Assembly (NCBI RefSeq): GCF_964204645.1
Contig: NC_134031.1
Location: 15,993,307 to 16,057,306, forward strand
Direction: 5' to 3'
From: Tubulanus polymorphus
Lineage: Eukaryota; Nemertea; Palaeonemertea; Tubulaniformes; Tubulanidae
Length of the DNA: 64,000 bases
Numbering within the stretch: the first letter of the stretch is position 1; each line of letters begins with the position of its first letter. Positions 23,366 to 36,500 of the stretch are shown piece by piece. The notes below the pieces were generated by a model, which had not been told where the DNA came from, made no database searches, and worked only from the letters and a program-made list of their open reading frames with translations. A program made the translations under genes and the position numbers.

Positions 23366-23935
23366 CCAGCTAGAACTGGGTCTCGCGATAGCCTACTTCA
23401 TAAGCACTCATCGATAATTCAAATATAGTCCTTCGTCCTTGCGGTTACGTAATATATATTTGGAGATATTTTTAATTAATGAATTGCTGTTTATTACGGG
23501 AATTTTTCGGCATAAATAATTAATGCATTCACTGACGGATTACTGCAGATAATCCGGGTAAATCCGTCACGTGAGACCGGGCACTCGACACTGTACGATT
23601 TGGCACTGAAGAGAATTTTATGACATAAGCGCGTGACATGATATAGCTGGTTCTTCGCTATGGTTAAGACATTACTCGTTCGACCACTACATACAGCCAA
23701 CGCCCACATCCCGCAGCGTGGTCGCACTATGTTGAAGCACAAATATAGAAAATATACAGATACTTGTATTGATCCTAAAAGAATACAAAAATCGGAGATT
23801 TAATATTAGCAAGCAACATATAAATCACACATTGGAGGCCTACGGCACATACGTTTTATCACACAAACCAAAGACTGACTGAAATACAAACAAACCAAAG
23901 AGACAATCAAGAATGTTTGAGTGATCCCATTCTAC

Positions 23936-23941
23936 TTTATT
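23936..23941 (-). terminator. Candidate polyadenylation signal of the 128-aa gene
   Basis: AATAAA on the minus strand, 55 nt downstream of the TGA at 23996-23998, a normal distance for a short animal mRNA. It supports the single-exon frame as an expressed gene. Confidence 0.5.
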
Positions 23942-23995
23942 CCTCTAAATAAATTAAGAAAAGGTACAAGCCCAGCCGTCTCATCCATATTGCAG

Positions 23996-24382
23996 TCACC
24001 TCCTCTCAGCAGCATTGCCGTTGGGACTGAAAATATTTCTTAATTTCTTCATAGTTTTTATTACGAAAATAAAAGATATCAATTCATCCGAGTTGACAGG
24101 ATAAAGCTGGTGAATCATCCAGTAAAAATCACCCAACTTTTTCGAATTTTCGAGTTGACGGATGGTACTAGTGCATGCGGAGTCTACTCTGTATAGCAAT
24201 ATACCGAACAGAATCAACGCGGCAACATACAACATAACACATGTACGACTGCGGTGTATTGTTGACCTAGTTTCATCAAGGTCAAAGTGCAAGAAACCTG
24301 CGTAATTGTGTACGCGTTTAGCGCCGGTTGTGCGCAAGTGCGTCAGGAGTCGACGCCACACACTACCGAGCGACGCTGGCAT
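23996..24382 (-). CDS. Unrecognised small single-pass membrane protein, single exon, 128 aa
   Basis: ATG-initiated, intron-less open frame ending in TGA. Residues about 1-45 are basic with Arg/His (MPASLGSVWRRLLTHLRTTG...). A hydrophobic segment CVMLYVAALILFGILLY (about residues 48-64) can span a membrane. The C-terminal part (LENSKKLGDFYWMIHQLY..FIFVIKTMKKLRNIF) is amphipathic and basic. The basic N-terminus plus one membrane segment would fit a mitochondrial or ER small membrane protein, but that is inference. The ATG is 115 bp from the Spen ATG on the opposite strand, implying a shared bidirectional promoter, and a polyadenylation hexamer follows at the right distance. No family is recognised. 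Confidence 0.6.
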   Translation of the reverse strand: MPASLGSVWRRLLTHLRTTGAKRVHNYAGFLHFDLDETRSTIHRSRTCVMLYVAALILFGILLYRVDSACTSTIRQLENSKKLGDFYWMIHQLYPVNSDELISFIFVIKTMKKLRNIFSPNGNAAERR

Positions 24383-24497
24383 ACACTACTCTACACAGTT
24401 CGCCACTACGCGAAATGAAATGAACGTTTTTAGCATTATTATATACTACTAGTAGCCGCGCAAAAAATGTACGCGATATCTGTGAATTGAAGAAAGC
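24383..24497. promoter_or_regulatory. Compact bidirectional promoter between the 128-aa gene and spen
   Basis: Only 115 bp separate the two divergent start codons, so the core promoters and both 5' UTRs must overlap or lie within the neighbouring transcript. No TATA box is placed for either gene; CpGs (TAGCCGCGCAAA, GTACGCGATA) are present. Alternatively the true transcription starts may involve unseen upstream exons. Confidence 0.5.
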
Positions 24498-24580
24498 ATG
24501 GTTAGAGAGACGAGATACCTATGGGTTGGAAATTTACCCGAACAAGCCAGTGACGAGAAAATAGCGGAACATTTTAAGCG
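24498..24580 (+). CDS. spen: spen exon 1: start and first half of RRM1
   Basis: Encodes MVRETRYLWVGNLPEQASDE and KIAEHFKR: the RNP2 strand (LWVGNL) and helix 1 of RRM1. The donor CG|GTGGGT leaves phase 2. The next coding exon is 4.5 kb away. Confidence 0.9.
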
Positions 24581-27500
24581 GTGGGTATATTATATGAAAA
24601 AAGCATTATTGTGTGGCGGATATATAAATGATTTGGGCTTGTAGTAACCCTTCTTTAAAATGTATACACGGCGATACACGGCATCGATGGAATTATTGTG
24701 GAATATATTCACGCAAATGGATTGTTAGCTTGATACCTATTATTTAGTTGCAGTGGAGTACTTTGTTTGGAATTATGATTTTTTTTGTGTGTTTTATTCA
24801 CTAATTTTAAGTGGAATGTGTGCGAAATGGAAGCAAATATGCGTTATTACGTTAGGCCTCGTTCGTTACAGAATCAGAAATGCTTTTCTCATTTCGTTAA
24901 TTTTTCGGAATTTTTTTTTACCCTTATTTTGCTGCCGTACAAATAAGATTCAGGTTTGTAGAGTATTTTTGATGGGTTTTCGACTGGCCATCGCTTTTCT
25001 GAAGATAATGGAACGTTGTTTTGGGGTGGGATATACTCAATAGTAATTGTAGTCAAATGGATTTTAGCGAGTAATTATTATTGTAAAACCACGCTGGTGT
25101 TCTATAGGATGTTATTAATATTTTACAGCTGATAATTTGTAGTAGGCTACGTTGCTGAATATTTGAATTATCAGATTAAAGCCCTGCCAACTATATAGGC
25201 CTAGTCTTAACTTCAAAACCAGTAAAGAGTGGCAAAATTTGCTCATTATGAAATGAGATTTAAAAAAAAGATTTTAAACCTATTCGACATGAAAAGGCCG
25301 ACCGCATATAGGATGACCTTCGATGATAGAATTTTATGAATCCCAGTACTTCTCTGCTTGAAAGCTACCATACATAACAAAACTAAAATCTATGGATAGG
25401 TCGGAAAATATGAGATCAAACCATGATGTAGCCTAATAGAAAAAAAATATCTTGCTATTTGTTGTGTGTCTTGATGACACTTACAAGAATAACCAAACCC
25501 GTCCAATGTATTCATAAGTTTACCTCGAGCATTTCCGATGAGACTCCGAAAAATGAGGTTCAGTTAATCGATATTTATCTATTACGTATATTTTTGACGA
25601 ATATCAAGGATTGTTCCCGGTAGCGCTGTCTAAAAATGAGCAGTATTTATTTCAGTGAAATGTGGTAACCTTTTAGATTAGGTTCTCATCGTGAAAAAAT
25701 ACCCATCAAATTTCAGTGAATTTTATGCTCTAAGTCGCTTGAATACTCCTCAAATTTGAAATTGCGAATCTTTAGAAATTAGCGATGGACCCAGTGGGTG
25801 CATCGGGAATACATGAAACCTATAAGTCCTTGCAAATTATTTTTGGACGATGTTTTTGTGTAAACGAAGACGATGCACGTGAAAAATCTCTTGATTCCTA
25901 TTTAATTTATGAGTTGAAAATCGCTTCGATCATGCCGAGACCGTGTCCCTATACGCATCTAAAATTTCGAGAGAGAAAAAAAGACGCCAGACTCCGTTTT
26001 GATTTGTGCCGTCCCTTTCCTGAAATTGTGGATCCGCTACTTGAAAAAACCTGAAAACTACGCCTATTCAGCTTTCTATTTTTGCTTACGATTGAAACCA
26101 CCCCGAATTGCGTATTATATTCTGGTTAACAAGCGTGGACATTAGTATTCTGTTTGTTAAAAATATGAATAAATCAAGGGGCCTTAAAGCTTTATCTCTT
26201 TCGTTGTCGCGAAATTGATATTCGTTTGCGAACGATTATTTTTTTGCATAGCAAATCGGAACAAATCCTTCTGCTGCGATCTGTAAAGAGTATAACAGAT
26301 CTTAACGTGAAAAGAATATTATTGAAAATTCAATGGCTGAGGGTGACATTATCCCCACGGCCTACTGAGCATGACAGAAATTCTAAAGCTTGTAAGTCTT
26401 AGATTGCGGTGTACTATACAACAAGCAGTTCTCTGTATAGGCTGTATAGCATTGTGTATTGGTTACCACAGGTTGAGCTTGTTATTCACTGTTCCATTTG
26501 GCCGAGGGTTCTGAAGGGAGAAGCGTTCATTGTACTCGGTTAATTGCGCCCGATATAAACGATGTTATATGTATGGAAAACACCGTGTAAAGTTTGAGTA
26601 AAAACTGCGAATTCGCGGATATTATCTAAACAAGTCTTTATAGCTTCCTGGATCAACGTGATCCGGTTGTTGGGAAGGTGAAATGTGCAAAATTAACTAA
26701 ATCATTAAAAATTGATGGTAAATGGTCATTTTATAAAACTGAAATTAGTGCTTAAATTATTTAATAGGATGTAAAAGTAACTGTGAAATGTTAAACCGTT
26801 CTACAATGAAGAAGATTAGGCTTCCAGTCGGGTTGTTTTCTAATAGTTTGTAGTTTCTTAGGTAAAATTCCCCTTGACACCCTCGGCTAATGTATTATGC
26901 AGGCTGTGGCAGGTTTTTCATAGTTCAGAATATAGCAGCTGTCTTTCATTCTGGGCGACCTGCCAAATATCTAACACACAAGCTATATGCACGTTCGTTG
27001 GCATGCTATATCCTGTAGGCCTACACACTAGTGTTAGGTCTATGTGTGTGTGTTGTTCCCAGCGCACCATATTGTGTGCGGAACAAATATTTCAACCCTG
27101 TTTCTCTCTTCGATCTCCGTGTGTGTTTTTACCACTCGGAAAAATACCGGCATACATAAATCAATTAAAGACTGGCCGACATCATTTCTCAGGGCGTATT
27201 AGTCGGCATGCATGCTGTTCAAAAGCTCGATGTCGGAAATCCCGACGCGGTGTTACTTTTCTTTTTTTTTGTGTTGAATAGAACGTATCCCCTCATTATA
27301 CTAGATATGATACACTAGATTGATATGATATGGATTGTTGGAATAGTTGTTGTATTGCATCATCCTGAGAACGCTCGCTCACTAGCTCGTTTGATATTGG
27401 CCCGATCTGTATTGATTAACATCTGATATGTATATAGTCTTTCTTCTCTGCGCCTGAAGGCTCGTTCCTTATTAGTAATGCGCGTCGTCGTCGCGGAGTT

Positions 27501-30500
27501 ACTCTCATCGTGAATAAAGAGTTTATTACGGGTTTCCATCCAGCGCGTTGTGTGCGACGCATATATAGACGACGACTACCGATGCTTTCTCTGACTTGAT
27601 TGAGTGTAACGCATCGCGCTGGTGTGCAACGACCAATAATCGCCATGTTTGTAGCCATTCGTCACGAACCGACGACGAGCAACGAGATGGAGTTTTCGGA
27701 TTTGGTCGTAATAACGATGACGACTGGCTGGTAGCCATCGTGCCTCGTAAGAAAAACATTTTCGACCAATGCCGTATTCACGGCTGCTAGCGGAAATGCG
27801 CGACTTACGACGAGTATCGCGTTAGTCGTCGTATTCGGGTAGATCGTCGATTATGTTGATGACTTATGGTTCTCAGCAAATTGAATTCAGTAATACAAGT
27901 TGGAACTGAAAAATAGAGATGACTTATCAGATTACGACTTTTACCATACAACGCTGATATTGTATCAGATGATCTACATTTTGCAATTAAGATAGCTATT
28001 TTGATAATAATAGTCTCTACTTTGTAATGCATTAGAAATAAGTTGACCCCTGTAGACATTCGCTGCCTTCAGATAGGCATTTCAGATGGCTTTGTGTATC
28101 GTGTCTAGTTTAGCGAGGAGTTCCTCCTTCTCCGAGACATGACCTGGTTCGTTAGACAATGGCGTATTGTGTGCCCGAAATTCGAACAAAAGGTTGCTAC
28201 GGGTACGTTTGGCCTCGAACAACCCTTGTTAGCAGACTGACTAGTTAGCTGACTATTTTTAGATGCCTTCATTCCCTTGTTTTCTTTTTTTTATTCCGAA
28301 GAAATCATCCTCGCTGCATGATTAGAAATTGATATCCACGAAATAGAAACCGAAGACGATGTTTTGAGTTGTGAAATCTGTGTAGGGTTCAGTTCAGGAT
28401 CGATAGATAGCAAGACATATTTTGACGAGTATAAACATGAAACAACATGAAACACATAGTGTTTAAGTTTGAAGTTTAGTTTCTGAATGCTTGCTTATCG
28501 AATGCCTGTTGGTAAATTGTACGTATATGGAACTACTGAGAATCAAGCCGAGAAATGTTTAAAGAGATTTTCGCCAAGAACCTAACCCTGAGTAAAATAT
28601 TGCACGCACCAAGTGTGTATGCTAGGATGTCATTGCTGTTATGTTATGTCATGTTTGCAATCTAAGATATTACTTTCTAAGATAATAGGTCAGGCCCTGA
28701 AGTTTCTTTGGTTCCATCAATTAACAGGGTAGCCACTTACCTCAAAGGATAGTCAGGGAAATTTTTTTTTCTTTAAATAAGTCAGGGGATAGTCAGGGAA
28801 TTTTGTAAAAAGAAGCTAAAAAACAGGAAAGTTGGGGAAATTGGTGAGCTTGCCAGACGGTGCATAAAATCAATCAGTTTCCATCTATATCTTAAGTATT
28901 GACTGTGTTGATTTATTGGAATCTTAGCAGATAAAATCAGGGAAAATAACTGACATTCGGAAAATTCAGGAGAAAAAGTGTAATATAAGTCGCCGATGTG
29001 GTCATGTGTGTGGTCAGACCCGTCATTCCTTACAGAATTATCTTACTTGTTTTACAGATATGGTAAAATTCAAAGCGTGAAGTTGCGCAAAGATGCGGAT
29101 GAGAATATCGCGGGCGCGCTCGTCGCGTTCACTGACATCAAATCGGCGTCGAAGGCCCACGGCGGCGAGAACGTTCTCGACGGTCACGTGCTCCACACCG
29201 AGTACAGCGAGCCGACCGCGACGACCGGCGGTAACATATCCCGACCGGCGATAGACCCGTCGTCGTACGCGCAGTCGCAACAACGAGGACGCACGGCAGC
29301 GCCACCGCCGCGTTATTCGTCGAGACCTGAAGGGTAAGTGCCCCCGGCCTCGGATCGCGCTATGAGGCGCGATGAATATATCCAAACACCTTAATACATA
29401 TGATATAACGACCACTACATTTTTAAAAAATATCTAGTAGGCCTATATACACAATGCCTTTGATACAAGCGCTTAATAAATACAATGGTAATATTTATAA
29501 TGATAAGTATAATAATAATAATAATTATAGTAATAATGATGATAATCATAATAATATATATGGTTAAATAATTTGTATATGATATGTTATCATTTCTATC
29601 CCGATCCCGTCTTGATTTAGGCCTAAAAAAACTTGAGAATAACTGTCCCCGATATTTTTCCATAAGTTTTATTACTGTTATGAAGTTGACCTCCTTCTTC
29701 TTCCGTAGCTGTTTTCATTTGTTTGTTTTGATGTTTCTAGCGCTACCACTACACTACCCGCCTGCCTGCTCTATACCTCAGTTTGATCCTTCGAACCTTT
29801 TCGGATTACCGAGACTGAGCGGGATTTATTCGGATTAAGAAACATATATATATGTAAAAAATATATATACGATTTTATTTGGATTATTATCCCTGTAATA
29901 AACTGGATGGTTGTGGATATCATATTATGTTTAATGTACACCTCACATGTTTTGTAGCTCGACTATAGCGCCTATACAATTCGACCATCCGATATATTTA
30001 CCTTCGATGTTGTTTGTAAAATTTGATATTTTCTGTAATTAGTTCCGCGCGCTGTTGTTGTCGCTGGCCGCCCCGGGATTTAGAAAAAAAAAAACATTTT
30101 ATAGCCGCGATTCTTTGTCGGATACTTTGTCGATAATAGGTGAATGACGATTTGACCTCGGATTATTGCGTGGAATTCGCCGACGCCCCGGATTACCGAG
30201 ATCACACGGTTTATTGTTGATCTGATGATGTACGGATATGTATATATATGTATAAAGATATATATATATATATATGTATATTATACATTAAATTAGATCT
30301 TTCGGTCTCTTGCCAATAAAGACGGCTTGATTGAATTACGCTCGCCCGTTATTCCCTATAGACGTGTTCGGCGTGCTCGGATTATGGCGTTCATCTCGTT
30401 ATAAACTCGTGGCGACTCGTAGGTCTATCGGATATATACAGATACAGGCGTACATATAGAGCAAGCGTAGACCGACGGTTGTTTCTGTCTCGGGAATTTT

Positions 30501-33500
30501 CGCGCGGCAGGGGGGGGGCATTTCGTTTTAGAAATATATGGCGAACAACGCGAAGATTATGAATTCGAATGATAGAATGTCAACTAGGTGAGCTGAGATA
30601 CCGTGTGGTTTTCATTCTACTATACCCCCCCTAAACCTGCCCCGTTTATTCGAACAGGGAACGAAAATGCCTTGCTAGTTGCGTCTTGTTAGCGATATCG
30701 TTCCGTCCCCGCGAAATACGTCCCCGGCGCGCATGCGAATATGTTAACAATGCGTTTTGTGGGATTTTTTTTTCGGTATTTAAAAAAAAATGATTTATAC
30801 ATATTATTCTGTGACGCACACCCACTAGCCGCGTTTGATATCGACGTGTAGTCAGTGTATGCCAGGGTTTCATCACTTCAGGCGATACCGGTATTGTTTA
30901 TATGTATATACATATATTATGAAAGCGTCGTCGTTGTCAGTTTGATATCGATTCCTCATGAAAATAGGCATAATTTGTATATCCTGAACATGATATATAT
31001 GTCTATATACATTTATGTGTATTCTACATGAGGAGCCATGCAACCAACCACACCCGCTGAGTGACGTCAAAACAAGACAATTGAACTCGCTCTTCTAGAA
31101 GCGGCTTTTGTCTCATACACCATAGCTCCATCTCTTTACACATTGAAAGGTGTTAATGGCCACCCTTAGTTTATTGCTCATGCGCTTAGAGGCTGTATGA
31201 TGCGAGTCCCTCCCTGTCTGTATAAATAAAATCATTTCATTTCGCTTTTATATTCGGTATTTCTATCATATAGGCGAGACGTTTTATTTTGGAGAGAGAG
31301 ATGTAGGGAGAGATGTTCTATTTACTACAGGCTGCAGTCTATAATGAGGGTTGCTCACTGAAAGACTGGTTGTGTTGTTATTCTCTTTGTTTGGCCTTGG
31401 TACTCTCTGTTCGTAGTTCGTTTGCTATGTCTAATGTACACAACGCATTCACATGACTCATCATAGGTTCTCTTTATCCTGAAAATAACCCTCGCTCACG
31501 CTGCTTGCTATGTACCGAGCGTTGTTGTATTTTAGTATAGCTCGCTCGCTCGCTCGGCGCGCATTTATTTTCGGTTTACTTTGTGCGCGTTGTCCGACCT
31601 GACGCGCGGAGGAGAACCCGATGTAAAAACTACCAGCTGTTTCGTATCGGGCTAGGGTAGGACTGCAACGGCGTGGAAATGATATTGAACGTCGCCGGCT
31701 GCCATCAAAAACATGATTCGAGATATCAAAGAAAAATATGAGACGGAAACTATTTCAGAGCGAAGATCTCGCAGATCTCGCGTATATGCGAAATGCTAAC
31801 AAAAATAGATTGGAAAACTAGAACATTTTGATCGCATTTCGCCGAATTCTGTATGAGATTAACACTATTTAAGTAATCAGTAGGGCCTTTTGAGCATGTG
31901 GATATATATAATTCATGTAGTTCTTATTTTGTTGTATGTTGGATGGATTCTCATGTTTGACCGCCACCAGAGAGAGAGAGAGCGCGCATTCATTATCAAT
32001 GTATAGCAGGCTGTTCTCTCTCAGGTTTTAGTGTGGCGTGATAGTGGCTATTGCAGTGGCAACATGGCTGGGAAGAATGAAAGGGTCGTGTGCATAATAT
32101 ACGATTCGATCTGCGAGACATAACGCATTCAATAGAACCGGAACAACGCCGATGAATAGAAACTTGTCTTACAAAAATCCCGAAGCTCGAATACCGAGAA
32201 ACGAAATACGACGTGTTTAAACCGGTTTATATTCCGTAGAAATCTGTGTACGGGCTTGTCCTCGATGGATTCTGGTTCCATGAGAAATGAAATAAAAATC
32301 GCGATCGGGTCTCGCGATTTCTGTTTTTGAATTAATCCGTACACACATGCGCACACACATGTTCATATATGTATGATTACCGATTTTTCTGTTGTTTTAG
32401 TAATGACTCATGTTCGGTAAACAGGATATCGAGTGCGCGCCGTGCTTTTTTCCGTTTCGTTACGTTGGGGGATTTTTTAGTGGCCACATCTGCGAGCTAG
32501 CTAGCTAGCCGTGTACACGTTTGTGTCGCTGGCTAACGTTTCGATTATTATTAATATGTTCGAGCTTATCTTGGTGAATGAATAAACGTACGACATCTGG
32601 CGATTTTGTATTTTAAATCCATACGCGGCGCGCACGCGGGCGCGAGGCCACGGCTGTTTTCTGCTTAGGCAAGCCGAATATGATGAAGAAGGATATTATG
32701 TATTATGATTATTATTCACGGATGACGTGACGTGATAATTCATCTTTAATACATGTTTTTCATCCGTTTTAACCCCCTAACATCTGTTCGTGATACGTGG
32801 AATATTTACGTCGCGAGTGGAATCCGGGTACATGTTTAGGGGAAATTCTGGCGTTCATCGTTGAAGAAATAAGATTACTGATGACAATTTTCTTAAGTTC
32901 TCCTGGGTGGCCCCTTCACAATTTCTTCTTTTTTTTTAAGTCGGGTAATAGTAAAGGAATTTTGTAAAAAAGTGTTTTAAGTCAGGAAAATTTGTTGAGA
33001 TTGAAATCATACAGTTTCCTTTTTTATGTCTTACGTGTTTGAATGTTGTGTTAGAATAGATTGGATTCTTAACAGATCGAGTCGGGGAATGTCAGAGAAT
33101 AGTCTGCGAAAAAGTGAAAGTGGAATTAAAGTGGCCATTCAAATTTATGAACTTCAAGGCTAACCAGTAAAAAAGGAAGGAAAATCTTCAGGGGCCTCGT
33201 AAACTGATCAGAAGCCGTGAAATGTCTCCTCCTCCATCTGATTTTCATTTTTTGGGGGGGGGGGGTCGGATACCTACTGGGACCCCTGACGAAAACTAAG
33301 TGCCTCATGACAGTTCCGCTTTTAAGAAATCGAATCCCCCAAAGATATGACCGGCGACAGCCTGGTGATATATTCGCGAACGAAAAGACTCGCGTTATAT
33401 TAGAATTCGATTGATTGATTGTTTTCGCTGTATTTAGTTCCTGAGCTATCATCGGTAGTCGATATACACGTCATAATTAGATGAAAAGAACTGAACATAG

Positions 33501-36500
33501 TCTTTTACAAACGCGCGCACGCCCGTCGTCATACATCAATCGGTTGTTGCTATGGCGACGGGACTTCGTCGAGAGAACAGTACTTCGCTGTTGTATCGGT
33601 TAGGTTTTTTTTTTTCCTCGGAGCCGTGCGGCTCACTGCTCGCAGCTACTGCGAACTTCTTCTTTCTAAAATTATCGCGATCATATGCTGCTGCGTGTAG
33701 CGCGGCGGCCCTAGCATCGAAATCGAGCTACGGATCTACATAATACGCGGATGAAAAGCTTGTTATCGAACATGTCCCGCGGGAGTCCCCGTACGTAAAT
33801 CAATTTCGTATTCGATAAAAGGATTTCCCCCGAAACTAGTCCCTGCAAGTCGTCGCGAGCGGCGGCGTACGCTGAGAACGTGACAGCTGAGCGATTTTTA
33901 ATACGGCGCAATCCGAGTCAGAGTCAGAATCGAAAGATTCGTTCAATTATGTTCGCTTCATATCCTTGCATGGAAAATGAATGATTGTACGGGCACGCAT
34001 ATATATATATATATATATATATAACAATGACTAGCTCGCTGTACGTTTATTATTATCGAGTTTATCCAAAGATATTACTTCCCGCTTTCATTGTGCCCGC
34101 ATAATACGCCATTTGTTGTTCGGGTGTCGTAGCGTTTCATCTGAACATAATAGCTGCTCTGGGGGCTATACTCATTGCTGTTCGTTGTATGTACTAGGCT
34201 ATGCACGCATGCATGCATGCATGCTTTCCTGCGCGGCGCTCATTAAAATGCGCGTTGCACCACGACGCGCTGCAAAACCGGCTACCCTGGAACTTACGTA
34301 CATGAATCATGCGCGCCGATCTATCTCGTGTATAATGATAATAATATGCATTACTTGCCTACGTGGCCACTCCATGTATCTACGATATTGATTCATCGAT
34401 AAGGAAGAATGACAGTCGGGTGCCGTTAAGAAAATCAATTATTCAAATGGCAGTCTCGTGATAGCCGTGGCAACGGCTGCTGTTGTTTGCTGAATTCGGA
34501 GTCGTTGTTCGCCGAAAGATCTCCGCATTTGAAATAGGCCTAAGTTATCGTCACAGGATACGAAATGAAGTTCAATCAGTTATACATATAAACATATTAT
34601 ATGTATATATTTATATACTGGCAGCAGATATAGTACCCAGGTATAACTAGGCCATCGCTCCATGTACAATACTTAAACAAACGATAAGTTTTTAGATTGA
34701 TATGACAATATCACAAGGTATATCGATTGATATCGCAATATGACAAGTTCAATATTACAGAATTCGCACTTCAATTATTCTTGAAGTTCGCACGAATTTA
34801 GAACGGCTCAGGCATTTGAGCAATGGGAAAGCACATTCCATTCTCTAGAACGTACGTACTATTTAGACCTTCCAAAAAAGACTGATCAAATCCAAATTCT
34901 AGATCAGACCATTTCTCTTATGCATGAATAGAAAATTTCGCAGTGTTTAACGTCCAGCTGGACCAGTGCGGCGTCTAGCTGGACCAGTGCTAACTGCTGA
35001 TTTGAAAGCATGTGCGTACAGGCAGCATTGATTAGCACCTTCGAGGGTTCGAACCAAGTTTGATCGGATTAAGCGTGGATGCAGCTTGAACAATCCGACA
35101 CCGCGTCCAGTTATATAGAGACTAAGATTTGATCGGTTACACGTTGAGCCTATTGCGCAGCGTAAAATGCCTGCGAAGTGCGCTCATAAGTTATTTTCAG
35201 AAGTGTTCTATGATGATCGGGAGAGAGACCGATAGAACAGCAGCAATCGTACGATGGTTTTTATGATTGAGATCTGTGATTGCCATCCATAACACCAGCA
35301 GCAGCAGCAGCAGCAGCAGCAGGCGTGTGCCGCACACGCGCTCGCTCTCCGAGTCTTTCTTCAGTCGTCATGGCGACGTTGTAATTCATTATAAATCAGT
35401 CGTATTGTTGCGTGTAGATTACCGGCGAGGACGACGATCCATCTTGCTAGGTCGAGAGCATCGTGATGATGATGATGCTGATGATGTAGTAGCGGGAGCT
35501 GCAGCCGGTTTCTCTCGATGATGATGATGATGATGAGAACATGTCAATTACGAATGATTCAACCGGTTGCCGCCGGTGCATACAACACAATGTCAGTCAT
35601 CACGACGACGGCCACGATGGCAGTTATAAATGGAAATCTTTTTTTCCCGCGTCTCGTCTGTCGATGATAACCGCCTGAACGTTAATTAGAAACCTTTTGA
35701 TTCGCGGTGATTAGATCATTCATTCAGCCGGTATCTATCAATCTACGCGTCGAATATGTGCGGAATGAAGAAATAATTAATTCGCCGTACAAACGTTGGG
35801 ATTGGCCTCGCCCGAGAGGGGATGAAAAAATGAAAATGATTCCTTCTCTCTCCCCGTTAGAAAGGTACAAAAAATGAAAATAATTTGCCTAAAAAACATC
35901 CAAACTGCCCCGTCTCCATAGAAATGTACGAAATTCAAGATAATCCTCCCGAAAAATCTATTAGATTCCTGCAATCCCTCTCCCTCCCCCTTGAACGGAG
36001 CATAAGTGGAAATAAATCACTCGTATAAAACATCCAATCGCACTCTCTCTCCCTAGAACGGTACGAAATGAGTTTGCTATCAAACCATCCTATTCTTTCA
36101 CTCGGCGTCCACCTATAAAAGGTGGACGAAAATGGAAATAATTTGCGGTTTTTAGTTATAATTCAGGACGATACTCTCTCGTATCGATATAATGTATAGG
36201 GAGCTATTTTCACCGTCGGTAAATAGACAAATGAACGGTGTACACACTTCCACGGATGGCGTTATTAATTATTACACACACACGTCCACCACTGCCACAC
36301 CGCGAACCACCCTCGAAATGATTTCCTTTATTTCGCGTAATTATCCGCGTTTATCGGGCGGCGTTCTGTATTTAATAACACCGCCTCGCGTTCTATGTTT
36401 ATATATTCGGTACAGTCGGTCATTATTCTGTCCCTCGTTCGCGCGTTTTAATGTTTTGCCGTCGGCATTGATGGCAATACGGCATTGATGGCAATACGGC

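Larger units (their letters stand above)
16883..23935. other. Intergenic region between the MADF-BESS gene and the 128-aa gene
   Basis: Apart from the probable 5' non-coding exon at 18.2-18.4 kb and the repeats listed separately, I see no gene. A short hydrophobic frame (about 18978-19113, plus) and open frames at 22672-22941 (minus) and 20458-20649 (plus) have no supporting family or splice context. AT, GA and GAT microsatellites lie at about 17876-17925, 18000-18040 and 18470-18515. Confidence 0.45.
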
